This document shows positions 53,976 through 62,286 of a stretch of DNA of 64,000 bases, in pieces (position 1 is the stretch's first letter; each line of letters opens with the position of its first letter). The stretch is from the NCBI GenBank assembly GCA_022447555.1, contig JAKVBF010000002.1, positions 472,568 through 536,567 on the forward strand. Reading direction: 5' to 3'. Under the pieces are notes generated by a model. The model searched no databases, had not been told where the DNA came from, and saw only the letters and a program-made list of their open reading frames with translations. Source of the DNA: Mariniblastus sp. Lineage in GTDB: Bacteria; Planctomycetota; Planctomycetia; Pirellulales; Pirellulaceae. Made by a program: the position numbers and the translations under genes.

Positions 53976-55817
53976 CTAAAGCTGGCTTAACTCATGAACC
54001 GCGTCGACGAGGGCAATTGCATGTTCCACATTGGTTTGCGGCAAGATTCCATGCCCGAGGTTGAAAATATGCCCAGGCCGGCCCGCTGCCTGAGAGAGGA
54101 TAGCGGCTGCTTGCCGACGAATCTCATCCGGCTCGGTTAATAAAACGGTCGGGTCAAGGTTCCCTTGCACAGCGCGATCATATCCAACCGTTTCCCAAGC
54201 AGTCCCTAGCTCGACCCGCCAATCCACACCGATCACGGCAGCTCGCGTTTCGGCCAGTAAAGGGAGCAAGGCGGGATTGCCGGTGGCAAAGTTAATAACG
54301 GGGGCTCGAGGCGCTACGGCCGCAATGATCTCTTGGACATAGGGCAGGACAAACTTTCGATAATCACTGACATTCAAGCAGCCGGCCCATGAATCAAACA
54401 GCTGTACCACTTGAGCCCCTGCCTCAACTTGCGCCTGCAAGTAGATGGTGATCGAATGCACTAAATCACTCATTAATTTATCCCAAGCGCCGAAATCTCC
54501 AAACATCAGAGATTTTGCATGGGCATAATTTCGACTGGAACCACCCTCAATCATATAACTGGCCAACGTAAATGGAGCTCCAGCAAATCCAATCAACGGA
54601 ATATGACCGGGCAAGTCCATGCGAGTCTGCCTAACCGTTTCCATGACGAAATCTAACGACTCGATACTATCCAGACGCTGAACGCGATCGACATCAGCTG
54701 TCTGACGAATCGGGTTACGGATGACCGGCCCATCACCGGCGACAAACTCGAGATCTAAACCCATCGGTTCCAAAATCGGGAGTAAGTCGGAAAAAATAAT
54801 GGCGGCGTCGACTCCCAAGCGATCAACGGCAGTGCACATTACCTCGCTGCACAGTGGTGGATTTTTGCAGAGCTCCAGAAACGAAGTCTTTGCCCTAACT
54901 TCGCGGTACTCCTGCATGTATCTGCCTGCCTGGCGCATCATCCAAATCGGCGTCACATCCGTAGGCTCGCGTCGAACGGCTTTCATAAAGGGACCGTCGT
55001 GCCAGAGCGCCTGCGATTGTTCTTCTTGATTGGCCATATCACTCCACTGAATTCTGGAATTTTGCCGTTGCGACAACTTTTGATTGAGTTCACTACCCTG
55101 GATGGAATCCAATGAATCCACCACCCAAGGCCGATCGTATTTTTGTCGAAACCCGTCCTCGAACACCTCTTTGAGAAGAATTATTAATGGTCGATCAAAT
55201 TCTACAGGGTGTCGGGTTTTGATTTGCTCCAACCGCAATGCAGCAACATGCCCTAACACGAAGATTGCAGTAACCTCTCCACCGAGAACCGCATCTACAA
55301 ATGGCTGCTCTACGGAACTTAGGGACAGTTCAAAATTTGCCGTCTTGATTTTTTGCACCACAGCACCGCGTGCCTCAAGTCCGGCCGTTAACGTGTGGAC
55401 ATCCGCGGCGGCCTCAATGGCTATGGTTTGGTTGGCAATCTGACAACTACAATCAAGGCCCACCAATACATCCCGCCAATTGTTTGGCTCCGAAAATTCA
55501 ACACTTGGCGTAAGGCCTAATTCGCTAAATCGTTCGGCTAACGAATCACAACATATAATGGTGGTCACATCTGCCAGGGAATCTAACAACCTTTGGCGTT
55601 CAATCGATCGCAAGCAGGTGTTAAAAAATCGATCAAAGCCCCAGCAAGTCACGAACAGCATTGCATCGATAGACCCCGTTAACAACTGGTTCCCAATGTT
55701 TCGCGTTTCGACGTCAGTACGAGCTCGGCTGTCCTCAACTGGGACAACAAACTCCACCTGTCGCTCGAGTTCTACCGGAAGCTCAACCGGCATATCAATC
55801 AGGATTGCGAGCGACAT
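53976..55817 (-). CDS. hemE: uroporphyrinogen-III synthase-like / uroporphyrinogen decarboxylase fusion
   Basis: 613 residues. Residues about 261-613 are HemE, which removes four carboxyls from uroporphyrinogen III: WMMRQAGRYMQEYREVR, IFSDLLPI, GFAGAPFTLASYMIEGG, LFDSWAG, INFATGN and NLGHGILPQT are all present. Residues 1-255 show the two-lobed pattern of HemD (DAMLFVTCWGFDRFF, IICCDSLAERFSELG, EARGAVVQKIKT, GGEVTAIFVLG), so both steps may be on one chain; the HemD call is weaker. HemE could also be made alone from ATG 55037, which has GGAG four bases upstream. It heads the operon with shc. Confidence 0.88.
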   Translation of the reverse strand: MSLAILIDMPVELPVELERQVEFVVPVEDSRARTDVETRNIGNQLLTGSIDAMLFVTCWGFDRFFNTCLRSIERQRLLDSLADVTTIICCDSLAERFSELGLTPSVEFSEPNNWRDVLVGLDCSCQIANQTIAIEAAADVHTLTAGLEARGAVVQKIKTANFELSLSSVEQPFVDAVLGGEVTAIFVLGHVAALRLEQIKTRHPVEFDRPLIILLKEVFEDGFRQKYDRPWVVDSLDSIQGSELNQKLSQRQNSRIQWSDMANQEEQSQALWHDGPFMKAVRREPTDVTPIWMMRQAGRYMQEYREVRAKTSFLELCKNPPLCSEVMCTAVDRLGVDAAIIFSDLLPILEPMGLDLEFVAGDGPVIRNPIRQTADVDRVQRLDSIESLDFVMETVRQTRMDLPGHIPLIGFAGAPFTLASYMIEGGSSRNYAHAKSLMFGDFGAWDKLMSDLVHSITIYLQAQVEAGAQVVQLFDSWAGCLNVSDYRKFVLPYVQEIIAAVAPRAPVINFATGNPALLPLLAETRAAVIGVDWRVELGTAWETVGYDRAVQGNLDPTVLLTEPDEIRRQAAAILSQAAGRPGHIFNLGHGILPQTNVEHAIALVDAVHELSQL

Positions 55818-56032
55818 GTGAATTTTAACCTTGATTTAATAGGTTTCATTGCAAAGCTTCTTCAGCCATGAGGTCATGCTACCGAGAAAGCCAAACAATC
55901 GAAAGGTCGCCGAATGACTAGTTTCCTTGAAACGACTATCATGGACGTGACCGGTGCCTCGCAAACAACCCTGACAGCCATTTATTTCGGTCCAAACTTC
56001 GGTAAAAAAACCAACCTTAAGGGAATCACTTT

Positions 56033-57220
56033 ATGCCTTCTGACTCAGAACCTTTTGATCAGATCACTTCGCTTGTCTCTCGTCAGGGATCATCCGAAGC
56101 CCTTTCATTCTTGGCGGATCGTTTTCGCAACGAGCATCGATACCCTGAACTGTTTGAGGTTCTCAAAATACAGATCCGGGAAAAACTCGGGTTGCCTATC
56201 TTATTCAGCGATCAAACCTCGGACTTGAATGACGAGAAAAACCGCCTGCTCGAAGAAGGGTTACTCGAGGCTTGTCGCGAAGTGGGTAGCGCTTTGGTCC
56301 AGCAAGGGAAATTACACGATGGCTGGATGTACTTGCAGCCGATCGGGGACCAGCCCTATCTCAAACAACTTTTTGAATCCGTCGAAGTAAACGAAGAAAA
56401 CACCGATGTTTTGATTGACATTTGCTTAGGACATGGAATCGCGCCGGAAGTTGGCTACGGATTGATTCTATCCGCTCACGGAACCTGCAACTCCATTACC
56501 GTCTTCGACACGCAGTGTGTCGCCCTGCCCCACGAGAGCCGCGCTCGGTTAGCAACCATGCTGATCAATCATATTTACAACGAACTTTCTGAAAATGTGA
56601 TTCGCCATATTGAAGAGAATGAAAACGCGGCCCCATCAGCCGGCGGACTGGGGCAATGGCTGGATTCACGGGAGTGGATGTTTTCAGCCGGCGGCCACCA
56701 CATGGATGTGACTCATTTAGCGTCGGCAGTTAGGATTGGCCGATTCTGCACAGAACCTGAAGCCATTCAGCGCTGCTTTGAATTATGCCAATACGGCACC
56801 AAGCTTTCCGAAGATTTTCAGTTTGAAAGCCAGCCTCCGTTTGAGAACACTTACCGGGACCACGAAATTTATTTCGAAATTTTGCTAGGTAAAAAGGTAG
56901 AAGCCGGCCTCGACCACTTCCGCGCTAAAGCATTCTCAGAACCTTTGGAAACAGTCGGCTCAGCCCCACTCGAGACCTATGTCGACCTCCTTAATCGGGT
57001 AGGGAAAAATCAAGATGCGATCCGTATTTCGATCGAACATCTCTCAAACACGGAACAATTACTGGGCATTGCGCCACGCGTTTTTGATATTGCAAAATCG
57101 ACCGCAGACCACGAAATCCTAATGGAACACTTCCGTGAGCAAGATGACCTATTGGGTTTTTCAATTTCTACGCTTCACGCCTATTCGCACGCTAACAAGT
57201 CATCCGGCGGCCAAGACTGA
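56033..57220 (+). CDS. hypothetical alpha-helical protein
   Basis: 395 residues with no recognised domain and no signal peptide. It is helical and acidic, with irregular helix pairs that could be TPR-like (IRIGRFCTEPEAIQRCFELCQYG, DLLNRVGKNQDAIRISIEHL). AAGGGA lies nine bases before ATG 56033; a frame at 55914 is rejected. Its end overlaps the convergent CYTH gene by 40 bases. Probably soluble and cytoplasmic. Function unknown. Confidence 0.78.
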   Translation: MPSDSEPFDQITSLVSRQGSSEALSFLADRFRNEHRYPELFEVLKIQIREKLGLPILFSDQTSDLNDEKNRLLEEGLLEACREVGSALVQQGKLHDGWMYLQPIGDQPYLKQLFESVEVNEENTDVLIDICLGHGIAPEVGYGLILSAHGTCNSITVFDTQCVALPHESRARLATMLINHIYNELSENVIRHIEENENAAPSAGGLGQWLDSREWMFSAGGHHMDVTHLASAVRIGRFCTEPEAIQRCFELCQYGTKLSEDFQFESQPPFENTYRDHEIYFEILLGKKVEAGLDHFRAKAFSEPLETVGSAPLETYVDLLNRVGKNQDAIRISIEHLSNTEQLLGIAPRVFDIAKSTADHEILMEHFREQDDLLGFSISTLHAYSHANKSSGGQD

Positions 57221-57666
57221 AATGGCCGGCGAACTAGGTTTGAATTGTAGAAACGGGGATCATGAGTCACCTCTCGGCCTATCCAATCGGGTGTTTTAAA
57301 AACATCTGCTTCCGTCTGCAATTCAATTTCAGCAAGGACTAACCCTTGATTTGGACCTTGGAATTCATCGATCTCCCAAACATAACCTGCCAGAGGAACC
57401 CGGAATCGTTTTTTTTGAATCAGCGGCCACTCACACAACAACAGCATCTGCCGGGCGTCCTCTAAAGGGGTCTCATATTCAAACTCGGCTCGAGTCGTTC
57501 CGCTGGTTTTACCTTTCACGGTCAAAAATCCCCGGTCACCTGCGATCCTGACTCTCACGGTTCGATCTGGGTCAATGCTGAGATAACCTTGTTCATACAA
57601 CGATCCCGGCCAGACGCGGTATTCATCCCCTATCACCAAAAATTTTCTTTCAATTTCCACAGCCAT
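57181..57666 (-). CDS. CYTH-domain (triphosphate tunnel) protein
   Basis: 161 residues from ATG 57666 (MAVEIERKFLV), with GAGAG upstream; the frame opens at 57753. EIERKFLV is the ExExK signature; VRVRIAGDRGFLTVKGK, RAEFEYETPL, KKRFRVPL, WEIDEFQGP and LVLAEIELQ line the tunnel of CYTH/TTM proteins. Bacterial members of this short type usually cleave inorganic triphosphate. The two 3' ends overlap by 40 bases with the convergent hypothetical gene. Confidence 0.9.
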   Translation of the reverse strand: MAVEIERKFLVIGDEYRVWPGSLYEQGYLSIDPDRTVRVRIAGDRGFLTVKGKTSGTTRAEFEYETPLEDARQMLLLCEWPLIQKKRFRVPLAGYVWEIDEFQGPNQGLVLAEIELQTEADVFKTPDWIGREVTHDPRFYNSNLVRRPFQSWPPDDLLACE

Positions 57667-57741
57667 CGCAACTCTCGCAACATGAGAATCATTACGTTTA
57701 AGGACCAGCGGCGCAAAAGGAATCAACCGGTGGCAAATTAA

Positions 57742-57778
57742 AAAACGGCTCAATCCGTTTCCAGACCAAGCCGTTTTT
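57742..57778 (-). terminator. rho-independent terminator of the Cys-rich repeat gene
   Basis: On the minus strand AAAAACGGCT and AGCCGTTTT pair around an 18-base loop, followed by a T-tract (TTTTTT). It lies about 50 bases after the Cys-rich protein stop and upstream of the CYTH start. Confidence 0.8.
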
Positions 57779-57826
57779 ATGATTTTCGTATTGGCAAACC
57801 TTCAGAAGGTGCCGCTCAATCCGAAA

Positions 57827-58828
57827 CTAGTTTTGTCCAACGATGTTGTTGCTTCGCAGGATGAAAGCACTTGGATCAACAATTGGGCTGTAGCTTGCAC
57901 CTTGAGCAGCAGGCTGAGCAGCTTCGTCTGCACTGTCGCAACCGCAACCATTGTCGTCGCAACCACAACCAGCGTCAGCGGAATCACATCCACGAGCTTT
58001 GTGGTGGCTTCGCAGTCGCTCCAACAGACCTCCGAAATTCAGCTTGCTTCCAAGATCGCAACCGCAATTAGCAGCTGCGTCGCAACCGTCGGTGTCGCAA
58101 CCGCAGTCAGCAGCAGTGTCGCAACCATCAGTGTCACAACCACAGTCGTCTGCAGTATCGCAGCCTTTGTTTTTGCGAGAGAAGTGTCCACGAAGGCGGC
58201 TGAAGCAGCCAGAATCGCAACCGCAGCCAGCTTCAGCAGCAGTGTCGCAACCATCAGTGTCACAACCACAATCGTCTGCTGTATCGCAGCCTTTGTTTTT
58301 GCGAGAGAAGTGACCGCGAAGGCGGCTGAAGTTCAGGTTCAACTTAACAGCGTCGCATCCGCAACCAGCATCGGCAGCGTCACAACCATCAGTGTCGCAT
58401 CCGCAATCGTCTGCAGTGTCACAGCCTTTGTTCTTGCGAGAGAAGTGACCGCGAAGGCGGCTGAAATTCAAGTTCAACTTAGCAGCGTCGCATCCGCAAC
58501 CAGCGTCAGCAGCGTCACAACCTTCAGTGTCGCAACCACAGTCAGCTTCGGTATCGCAACCAGTGTCACAACCACAACCTCGAGTCATCAACTTAAAGTT
58601 GTGTCCCCAGTTGCCTCGGCGAGAGAATAGACCACAACCAGCATCGCATCCGCAACCGGCATCGGCGGCGTCACAAGCATTTTCAGCTGTGTCACAACCA
58701 CAAGAATCTTCTTGAGTATCACAAGAAGCGGCATCACAATTTCCGCGATTCAGCCAACCTTGACCGTAGCTGTTTCCGCAGATCATCATGGCAAGCATAA
58801 GAGCTGCCGTACACAATTGGAGTTTCAT
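57827..58828 (-). CDS. secreted cysteine/aspartate-rich repeat protein
   Basis: 333 residues from ATG 58828, which has AAGGAG upstream; the frame opens at 58867. A signal peptide (LQLCTAALMLAMMICGNSYG) is followed by about 43 Cys residues, almost all as GCD, GCGCD or DCGCD. A block with LRGHFSRKNK then CDTADDCGCDTDGCD recurs three times, spaced 45 and 42 residues apart. The C-terminus is Cys-free (SYSPIVDPSAFILRSNN). Asp after nearly every Cys, with basic FSRLRGHFSRK spacers, could mean metal binding or disulfide-linked wall or matrix protein (both inference). It is single-gene, with its own terminator. No family known to me. Confidence 0.85.
   Translation of the reverse strand: MKLQLCTAALMLAMMICGNSYGQGWLNRGNCDAASCDTQEDSCGCDTAENACDAADAGCGCDAGCGLFSRRGNWGHNFKLMTRGCGCDTGCDTEADCGCDTEGCDAADAGCGCDAAKLNLNFSRLRGHFSRKNKGCDTADDCGCDTDGCDAADAGCGCDAVKLNLNFSRLRGHFSRKNKGCDTADDCGCDTDGCDTAAEAGCGCDSGCFSRLRGHFSRKNKGCDTADDCGCDTDGCDTAADCGCDTDGCDAAANCGCDLGSKLNFGGLLERLRSHHKARGCDSADAGCGCDDNGCGCDSADEAAQPAAQGASYSPIVDPSAFILRSNNIVGQN
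58165..58470 (-). repeat. three long repeats in the Cys-rich gene
   Basis: The core that encodes LRGHFSRKNK begins near 58175, 58301 and 58436, giving periods of 126 and 135 bases (42 and 45 codons). The copies differ by a few bases, so they are older than the perfect short repeats elsewhere in this window. Confidence 0.85.
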
Positions 58829-59540
58829 GAAACTCGTCTCCTTTCTAGGAACCGTACTCAACAGCATTCAGTCCGCTAACAACGCGGTCGATGAAATCGG
58901 CCGCGCCACCAACCACGTTGTGGGCAACCTTCCACCAATCGTCGAATAGATGAACGATAGAAATTGCTTGGGATTAATGCTTGCGCGTTTGAGCAAAGTT
59001 CAAAATACGACGGAATCCTATCAAACCATCCATAAGTTTGAAAAAAGTCGGAACCCGACGCCAAATTGGCTTGTTCAGATCAAATGAAACAAATGCATCA
59101 TTCAATTCTGTCACTGAGTATCGTCGCGGATTTATCAAATGATCTACAACGCAAGCAAAAAAACACCTCGTAACTGATGTCACTTTCATCACGGTTTTAT
59201 CAGCAGATTTGAATGGTTAAGATATGACAGTCAGTCAAATTGCTCTTCTGACGGTTTGATCGTTACAACCCGAACCAAAGAAGCTTCAGGGGTCGGCTCG
59301 GGGGGACTTTGCGTTTTATGCTCCCGAATACCGTCAATGACGCCGATATTCCCTTCTGCCCTTGCTTCGAGAAATGTTCGCTATTATTCTCGATGACAAG
59401 GGACTTGGTGGATTCCAGAGTGCACTCACGATCGTCGTTGAGTCATCTGATGGTACACGACCCAGTCGCCTTCCAATGACAAGCCTTCCTTTTAGAAAAA
59501 ATTACTTGATCCCTGAACTCCGGCAAAGTTTTTTATCAGT
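58829..59540. other. intergenic region, no gene supported
   Basis: About 710 bases between the divergent Cys-rich and GTTLP genes, the longest gap in the window. Short frames (62-72 codons) exist but none has a ribosome-binding site or recognisable sequence. No terminator or strong promoter was found; a small RNA or regulatory sites cannot be excluded. Confidence 0.45.
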
Positions 59541-59876
59541 ATGAGTAACGCATTCCCAAACGTAATTCGACGACTATGCCTCGCGGCCATCATCGGACTT
59601 ATCTGCACTTCTGGTGGCTGCAATCAGAACCGGTATCAGCCCTCCGAATGGCGATCCCTTAAACGGGGGACCACACTGCCCGGGACCACACTGCCCGGGA
59701 CCACACTGCCCGGGACCACACTGCCCGGGACCACACTGCCCGGGACCACGCTGCCCGGGACCACACTGCCCGGGACCACACTGCCCTATCGCGGTATTCG
59801 CCCCGGGATCCAAGCCCCCAAGTGGACACCGAACATTGACTACCTTCCGGGAACGACTCTTCCAAATCGTTCATAG
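59541..59876 (+). CDS. small exported protein with GTTLP repeats
   Basis: 111 residues. The N-terminus (VIRRLCLAAIIGLICTSGGC) is a signal sequence, possibly a lipoprotein signal with a weak lipobox around Cys27. Residues 43-82 are eight copies of GTTLP; the tail has one further PGTTLP near residue 104. That last copy uses almost entirely different synonymous codons, which shows that this frame, and not one of the other open frames over the repeat, is the translated one. The repeat may form an extended Thr/Pro-rich stalk, a candidate for O-glycosylation (inference). No family known. Confidence 0.75.
   Translation: MSNAFPNVIRRLCLAAIIGLICTSGGCNQNRYQPSEWRSLKRGTTLPGTTLPGTTLPGTTLPGTTLPGTTLPGTTLPGTTLPYRGIRPGIQAPKWTPNIDYLPGTTLPNRS
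59667..59786 (+). repeat. 15-bp tandem repeat encoding GTTLP
   Basis: GGGACCACACTGCCC occurs eight times in a row. One copy has a silent ACA to ACG change; all others are identical. Near-identity suggests very recent expansion. Confidence 0.97.
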
Positions 59877-59931
59877 CTTGGCGTGAGGGTCAAGAAGCCG
59901 GGCAGAAGTTGCAGCGGCGGGATCTAAGCAT

Positions 59932-59959
59932 AAAAAAAGCCCGACGATAGGATCGGGCT
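59932..59959 (-). terminator. rho-independent terminator of the H1-like gene
   Basis: On the minus strand AGCCCGA and TCGGGCT pair around CGATAGGA-type loop bases, followed by TTTTTTT. It lies about 50 bases after the stop of the Lys/Ala-rich protein. Confidence 0.88.
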
Positions 59960-60006
59960 ATAAGGAAAGCTCTCGAGGCGAAGCGATCAATCATTACCTC
60001 GCTTCT

Positions 60007-60408
60007 TTATTTTTCTTCGATTTCTTCTTTAATCTTCATGACAAAATGCGGCGGCTTACCGCTGTCCGTCAATTCTTTAGCTCGCTTGTCGGCAGCTTTG
60101 CGCTGGTTGAAATCGTACAGTGCAACGCGTTTCATCGCATGATTAAAGACACCCCAGTAAACTTTCAATCGAGCATCAGAAGCCGCTTTTGATCGCCGCT
60201 TAGTTGCTTTCTTTTTGGTCTTCTTTTTTGCCTTTTTCGCGGTTACCTCATCGGTTTCTTCAGCCGCTTTCTTTTTTGCCGCTTTTTTCGTCGCCGCTTT
60301 TTTCGTCGCCGCTTTTTTCGTCGCCGCTTTTTTCGTCGCCGCTTTTTTTACAGTTTTTTTCTTTGCGGTCTTAGTCGCCGCTTTTTTCGTAGCCTTCTTT
60401 TTGGCCAT
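60007..60408 (-). CDS. histone H1-like Lys/Ala-rich protein with unknown C-terminal domain
   Basis: 133 residues. Residues 1-75 are Lys/Ala/Thr rich with repeated KAATK units, as in bacterial histone H1-like proteins, and a short acidic break (AAEETDEV). The last 55 residues form a separate ordered-looking region (KVYWGVFNHAMKRVALYDF, then KRAKELTDSGKPPHFVMKI), which is not an H1 feature. It probably binds DNA or RNA through the basic tail, with the C-terminal part giving a specific contact (inference). Own terminator. Confidence 0.85.
   Translation of the reverse strand: MAKKKATKKAATKTAKKKTVKKAATKKAATKKAATKKAATKKAAKKKAAEETDEVTAKKAKKKTKKKATKRRSKAASDARLKVYWGVFNHAMKRVALYDFNQRKAADKRAKELTDSGKPPHFVMKIKEEIEEK
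60278..60352 (-). repeat. 15-bp tandem repeat encoding KAATK
   Basis: GACGAAAAAAGCGGC (minus strand) is repeated four times exactly, then continues into an imperfect fifth copy. It builds the Lys/Ala tail of the H1-like protein. Confidence 0.9.
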
Positions 60409-60564
60409 CGCCGATCCGTTTATGTTCAGGGAAAGTCATCGAAATCAAAGGGCAAATGATAACCTTTATTGGCGAGCTTGAATACCAGTTACTTAATTCG
60501 AATCCTCAGTTTCATGTTGGTGACTCATTGCAGGCAGCACGCATTGGCAGGTCAAAACCAAGGA

Positions 60565-60885
60565 TTACTTTCCAAAATCCCGATTATCAGGCCCTGAATC
60601 AGTCGGGGCTTTCCCCCGACCTTCTCGAATGTACCTTGCTCGTTGCCTCGCATAGTCCGCAGGAGAAAGGTCTGGGGAACCCTGCGAATTCTCCTGCAAA
60701 CCGGTCTCATCAGTCTGCTCCTGAAACATTCGTCGCAAATACGGTCGGCACCAACCACATCCTGTTCCAGCCCCAAAACACTCGCTTAATTGGGCCGCTC
60801 GGCGCGGTTTTTCAATCCGTATGTGGTTTTGTATTTTGCGACGCGATACGTGAAAACAAAGGCAAACCAAGTCGTCAGGATCCAT
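60565..60885 (-). CDS. BFD-like [2Fe-2S]-binding protein
   Basis: 106 residues. CLCFHV and GAGTGCGWCRPYL carry four Cys in the C-x-C and C-x2-C layout of bacterioferritin-associated ferredoxins and related BFD domains; the intervening segment RKIQNHIRIEKPRRAAQLSECF is helical. The last 45 residues are polar and unique. It may deliver electrons for iron release from ferritin, or act as a redox or scaffold protein; no bacterioferritin is nearby. ATG 60885 has no obvious ribosome-binding site. It is divergent from rlmN by about 120 bases. Confidence 0.82.
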   Translation of the reverse strand: MDPDDLVCLCFHVSRRKIQNHIRIEKPRRAAQLSECFGAGTGCGWCRPYLRRMFQEQTDETGLQENSQGSPDLSPADYARQRARYIREGRGKAPTDSGPDNRDFGK

Positions 60886-61004
60886 GAAGTCATACTCTCT
60901 AAAATATGTCGTAAATTTCTCGGACGATCAGGGTTTCAGTAGAATTTGATCATATACGAAAAATAAAGGCTCCGTCATAATATCTATGATTGGAAAGGAT
61001 CGAA

Positions 61005-62114
61005 ATGTCTCGATTCAACGTCCAATCTGTAATTTTTTGGCCATCTCACTCCACGAATCCAATCACCTTGCCCGCTCCCATCATTAATCAACTTGACGAA
61101 TTGACCCAGTGGGTCCGGCAACAGGGCCAGCCCCCATTCCGTGTCAGGCAGGTTATTAAATGGATTTTTGAGAACCGAGCCAAGTCATTCGAGGAGATGA
61201 CCGATTTACCCAAATCGCTTAGGGTTGCCCTGGCTCAACATTACTCGCTATTTTCCGTTCGCATTGCCAAACACGAGGTCTCAAATGACGGGACCGAAAA
61301 GTTGCTGGTGCAATTATTTGACGGCGGCTTGGTCGAATGCGTTCTTTTGAGAGATGGCGACCGACGCAGCATTTGCGTCAGTAGCCAAGTGGGTTGCGCC
61401 ATGGGATGTGTCTTTTGTGCTAGTGGATTAGACGGAGTCATGCGAAACCTGACAGCTGGCGAAATTCTGGAACAGATGCTTTCTCTGCAGCGGTTGCTTC
61501 CGGAGGATGAACGTATCAGTCACATTGTTATGATGGGCATGGGAGAGCCACTCGCTAATGTAGAAAATGTCGTCACGGCCCTGCATTGGGCCAGCGCTGA
61601 AAACGGTCTGGGAATCAGCCCCAGAAGGATCACGATTTCAACGGTTGGTCTTCCGCCTGCCATCGAAAAACTGGCTGAGTTGGATAGTCGATATCACCTT
61701 GCTATTTCCTTGCATGCTCCAAATGATGAACTTCGGAATCAGCTTGTTCCGGTTAACAAAAAAATTGGCATTGCTCCTCTGCTGGAAGCCGCAGACTTCT
61801 ACTTTGATGTTTCCGGACGCAAGCTGACGTTTGAATACGTCTTGCTGGCCGGCATTAACGACCAACCGCAGCATGCCGAGGAATTGTCCCAAATACTCTA
61901 CGGCAGAACGGCTATCTTGAACGTCATCCCTTACAACCCGGTTGAAGGTCTGCCATTCCGCACGCCTTCCAGTGAAACGATTGCCCGGTTTCGGGAAATC
62001 TTGGAGTCCAAAAACATTGTCGTGAAGTTCCGCCAGCGCAAAGGGGATAAGATCAACGCAGCATGCGGTCAACTGAGACGCCAAAAAGTTCAACAACTGT
62101 CCAGTCTCTCCTAA
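61005..62114 (+). CDS. rlmN: 23S rRNA (adenine2503-C2)-methyltransferase
   Basis: 369 residues from ATG 61005, preceded by AAAGGA; a TTG 15 bases upstream is the longer option. It is a radical-SAM enzyme that methylates A2503 in 23S rRNA. Seen: SSQVGCAMGCVFCASG (4Fe-4S cluster, C-x3-C-x2-C), MMGMGEPLANVENV (GGEP-like), LAISLHAPND, FEYVLLAGIND, LNVIPYNPVEG and INAACGQLR with the catalytic Cys. All expected family elements are present and length is normal. Confidence 0.95.
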   Translation: MSRFNVQSVIFWPSHSTNPITLPAPIINQLDELTQWVRQQGQPPFRVRQVIKWIFENRAKSFEEMTDLPKSLRVALAQHYSLFSVRIAKHEVSNDGTEKLLVQLFDGGLVECVLLRDGDRRSICVSSQVGCAMGCVFCASGLDGVMRNLTAGEILEQMLSLQRLLPEDERISHIVMMGMGEPLANVENVVTALHWASAENGLGISPRRITISTVGLPPAIEKLAELDSRYHLAISLHAPNDELRNQLVPVNKKIGIAPLLEAADFYFDVSGRKLTFEYVLLAGINDQPQHAEELSQILYGRTAILNVIPYNPVEGLPFRTPSSETIARFREILESKNIVVKFRQRKGDKINAACGQLRRQKVQQLSSLS

Positions 62115-62286
62115 TCCCCGTATTTCCCTAAAAATCTCTAGCGGATCACGCGCTTCTCAGAAACCTAACCTTCAATTTCGGGTTTCATATTGAGAGGCTT
62201 AGCGTCTCGAATCACTGAGAACACTTGGTTTCGTAAGACAACACATCGACGATTTTGCTTGCCAGCTGGTACAATATGAATCAACC

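Noticed and set aside
55914-56228. 104-codon frame before the alpha-helical unknown gene
   Set aside because: It overlaps the longer frame at 56033, which has an AAGGGA site and full-length coding character.
57779-58630. Long plus-strand frame (283 codons) rich in Val, Ser, Thr and Ala
   Set aside because: It is the mirror of the Cys/Asp repeat gene on the minus strand, which has a signal peptide and a strong ribosome-binding site.
59667-59786. CRISPR-like direct repeats
   Set aside because: The units are contiguous 15-bp copies with no spacers and lie inside a reading frame; the same holds for the other tandem repeats.
59574-59886. Other open frames over the GTTLP repeat (PHCPG on plus, QCGPG and WSRAV on minus)
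   Set aside because: A 15-bp repeat keeps all frames open. Only the GTTLP frame has a signal sequence and the synonymous extra copy.
60456-60887. Plus-strand frame of 143 codons
   Set aside because: It is antisense to the BFD-like protein, whose four-Cys pattern is specific.
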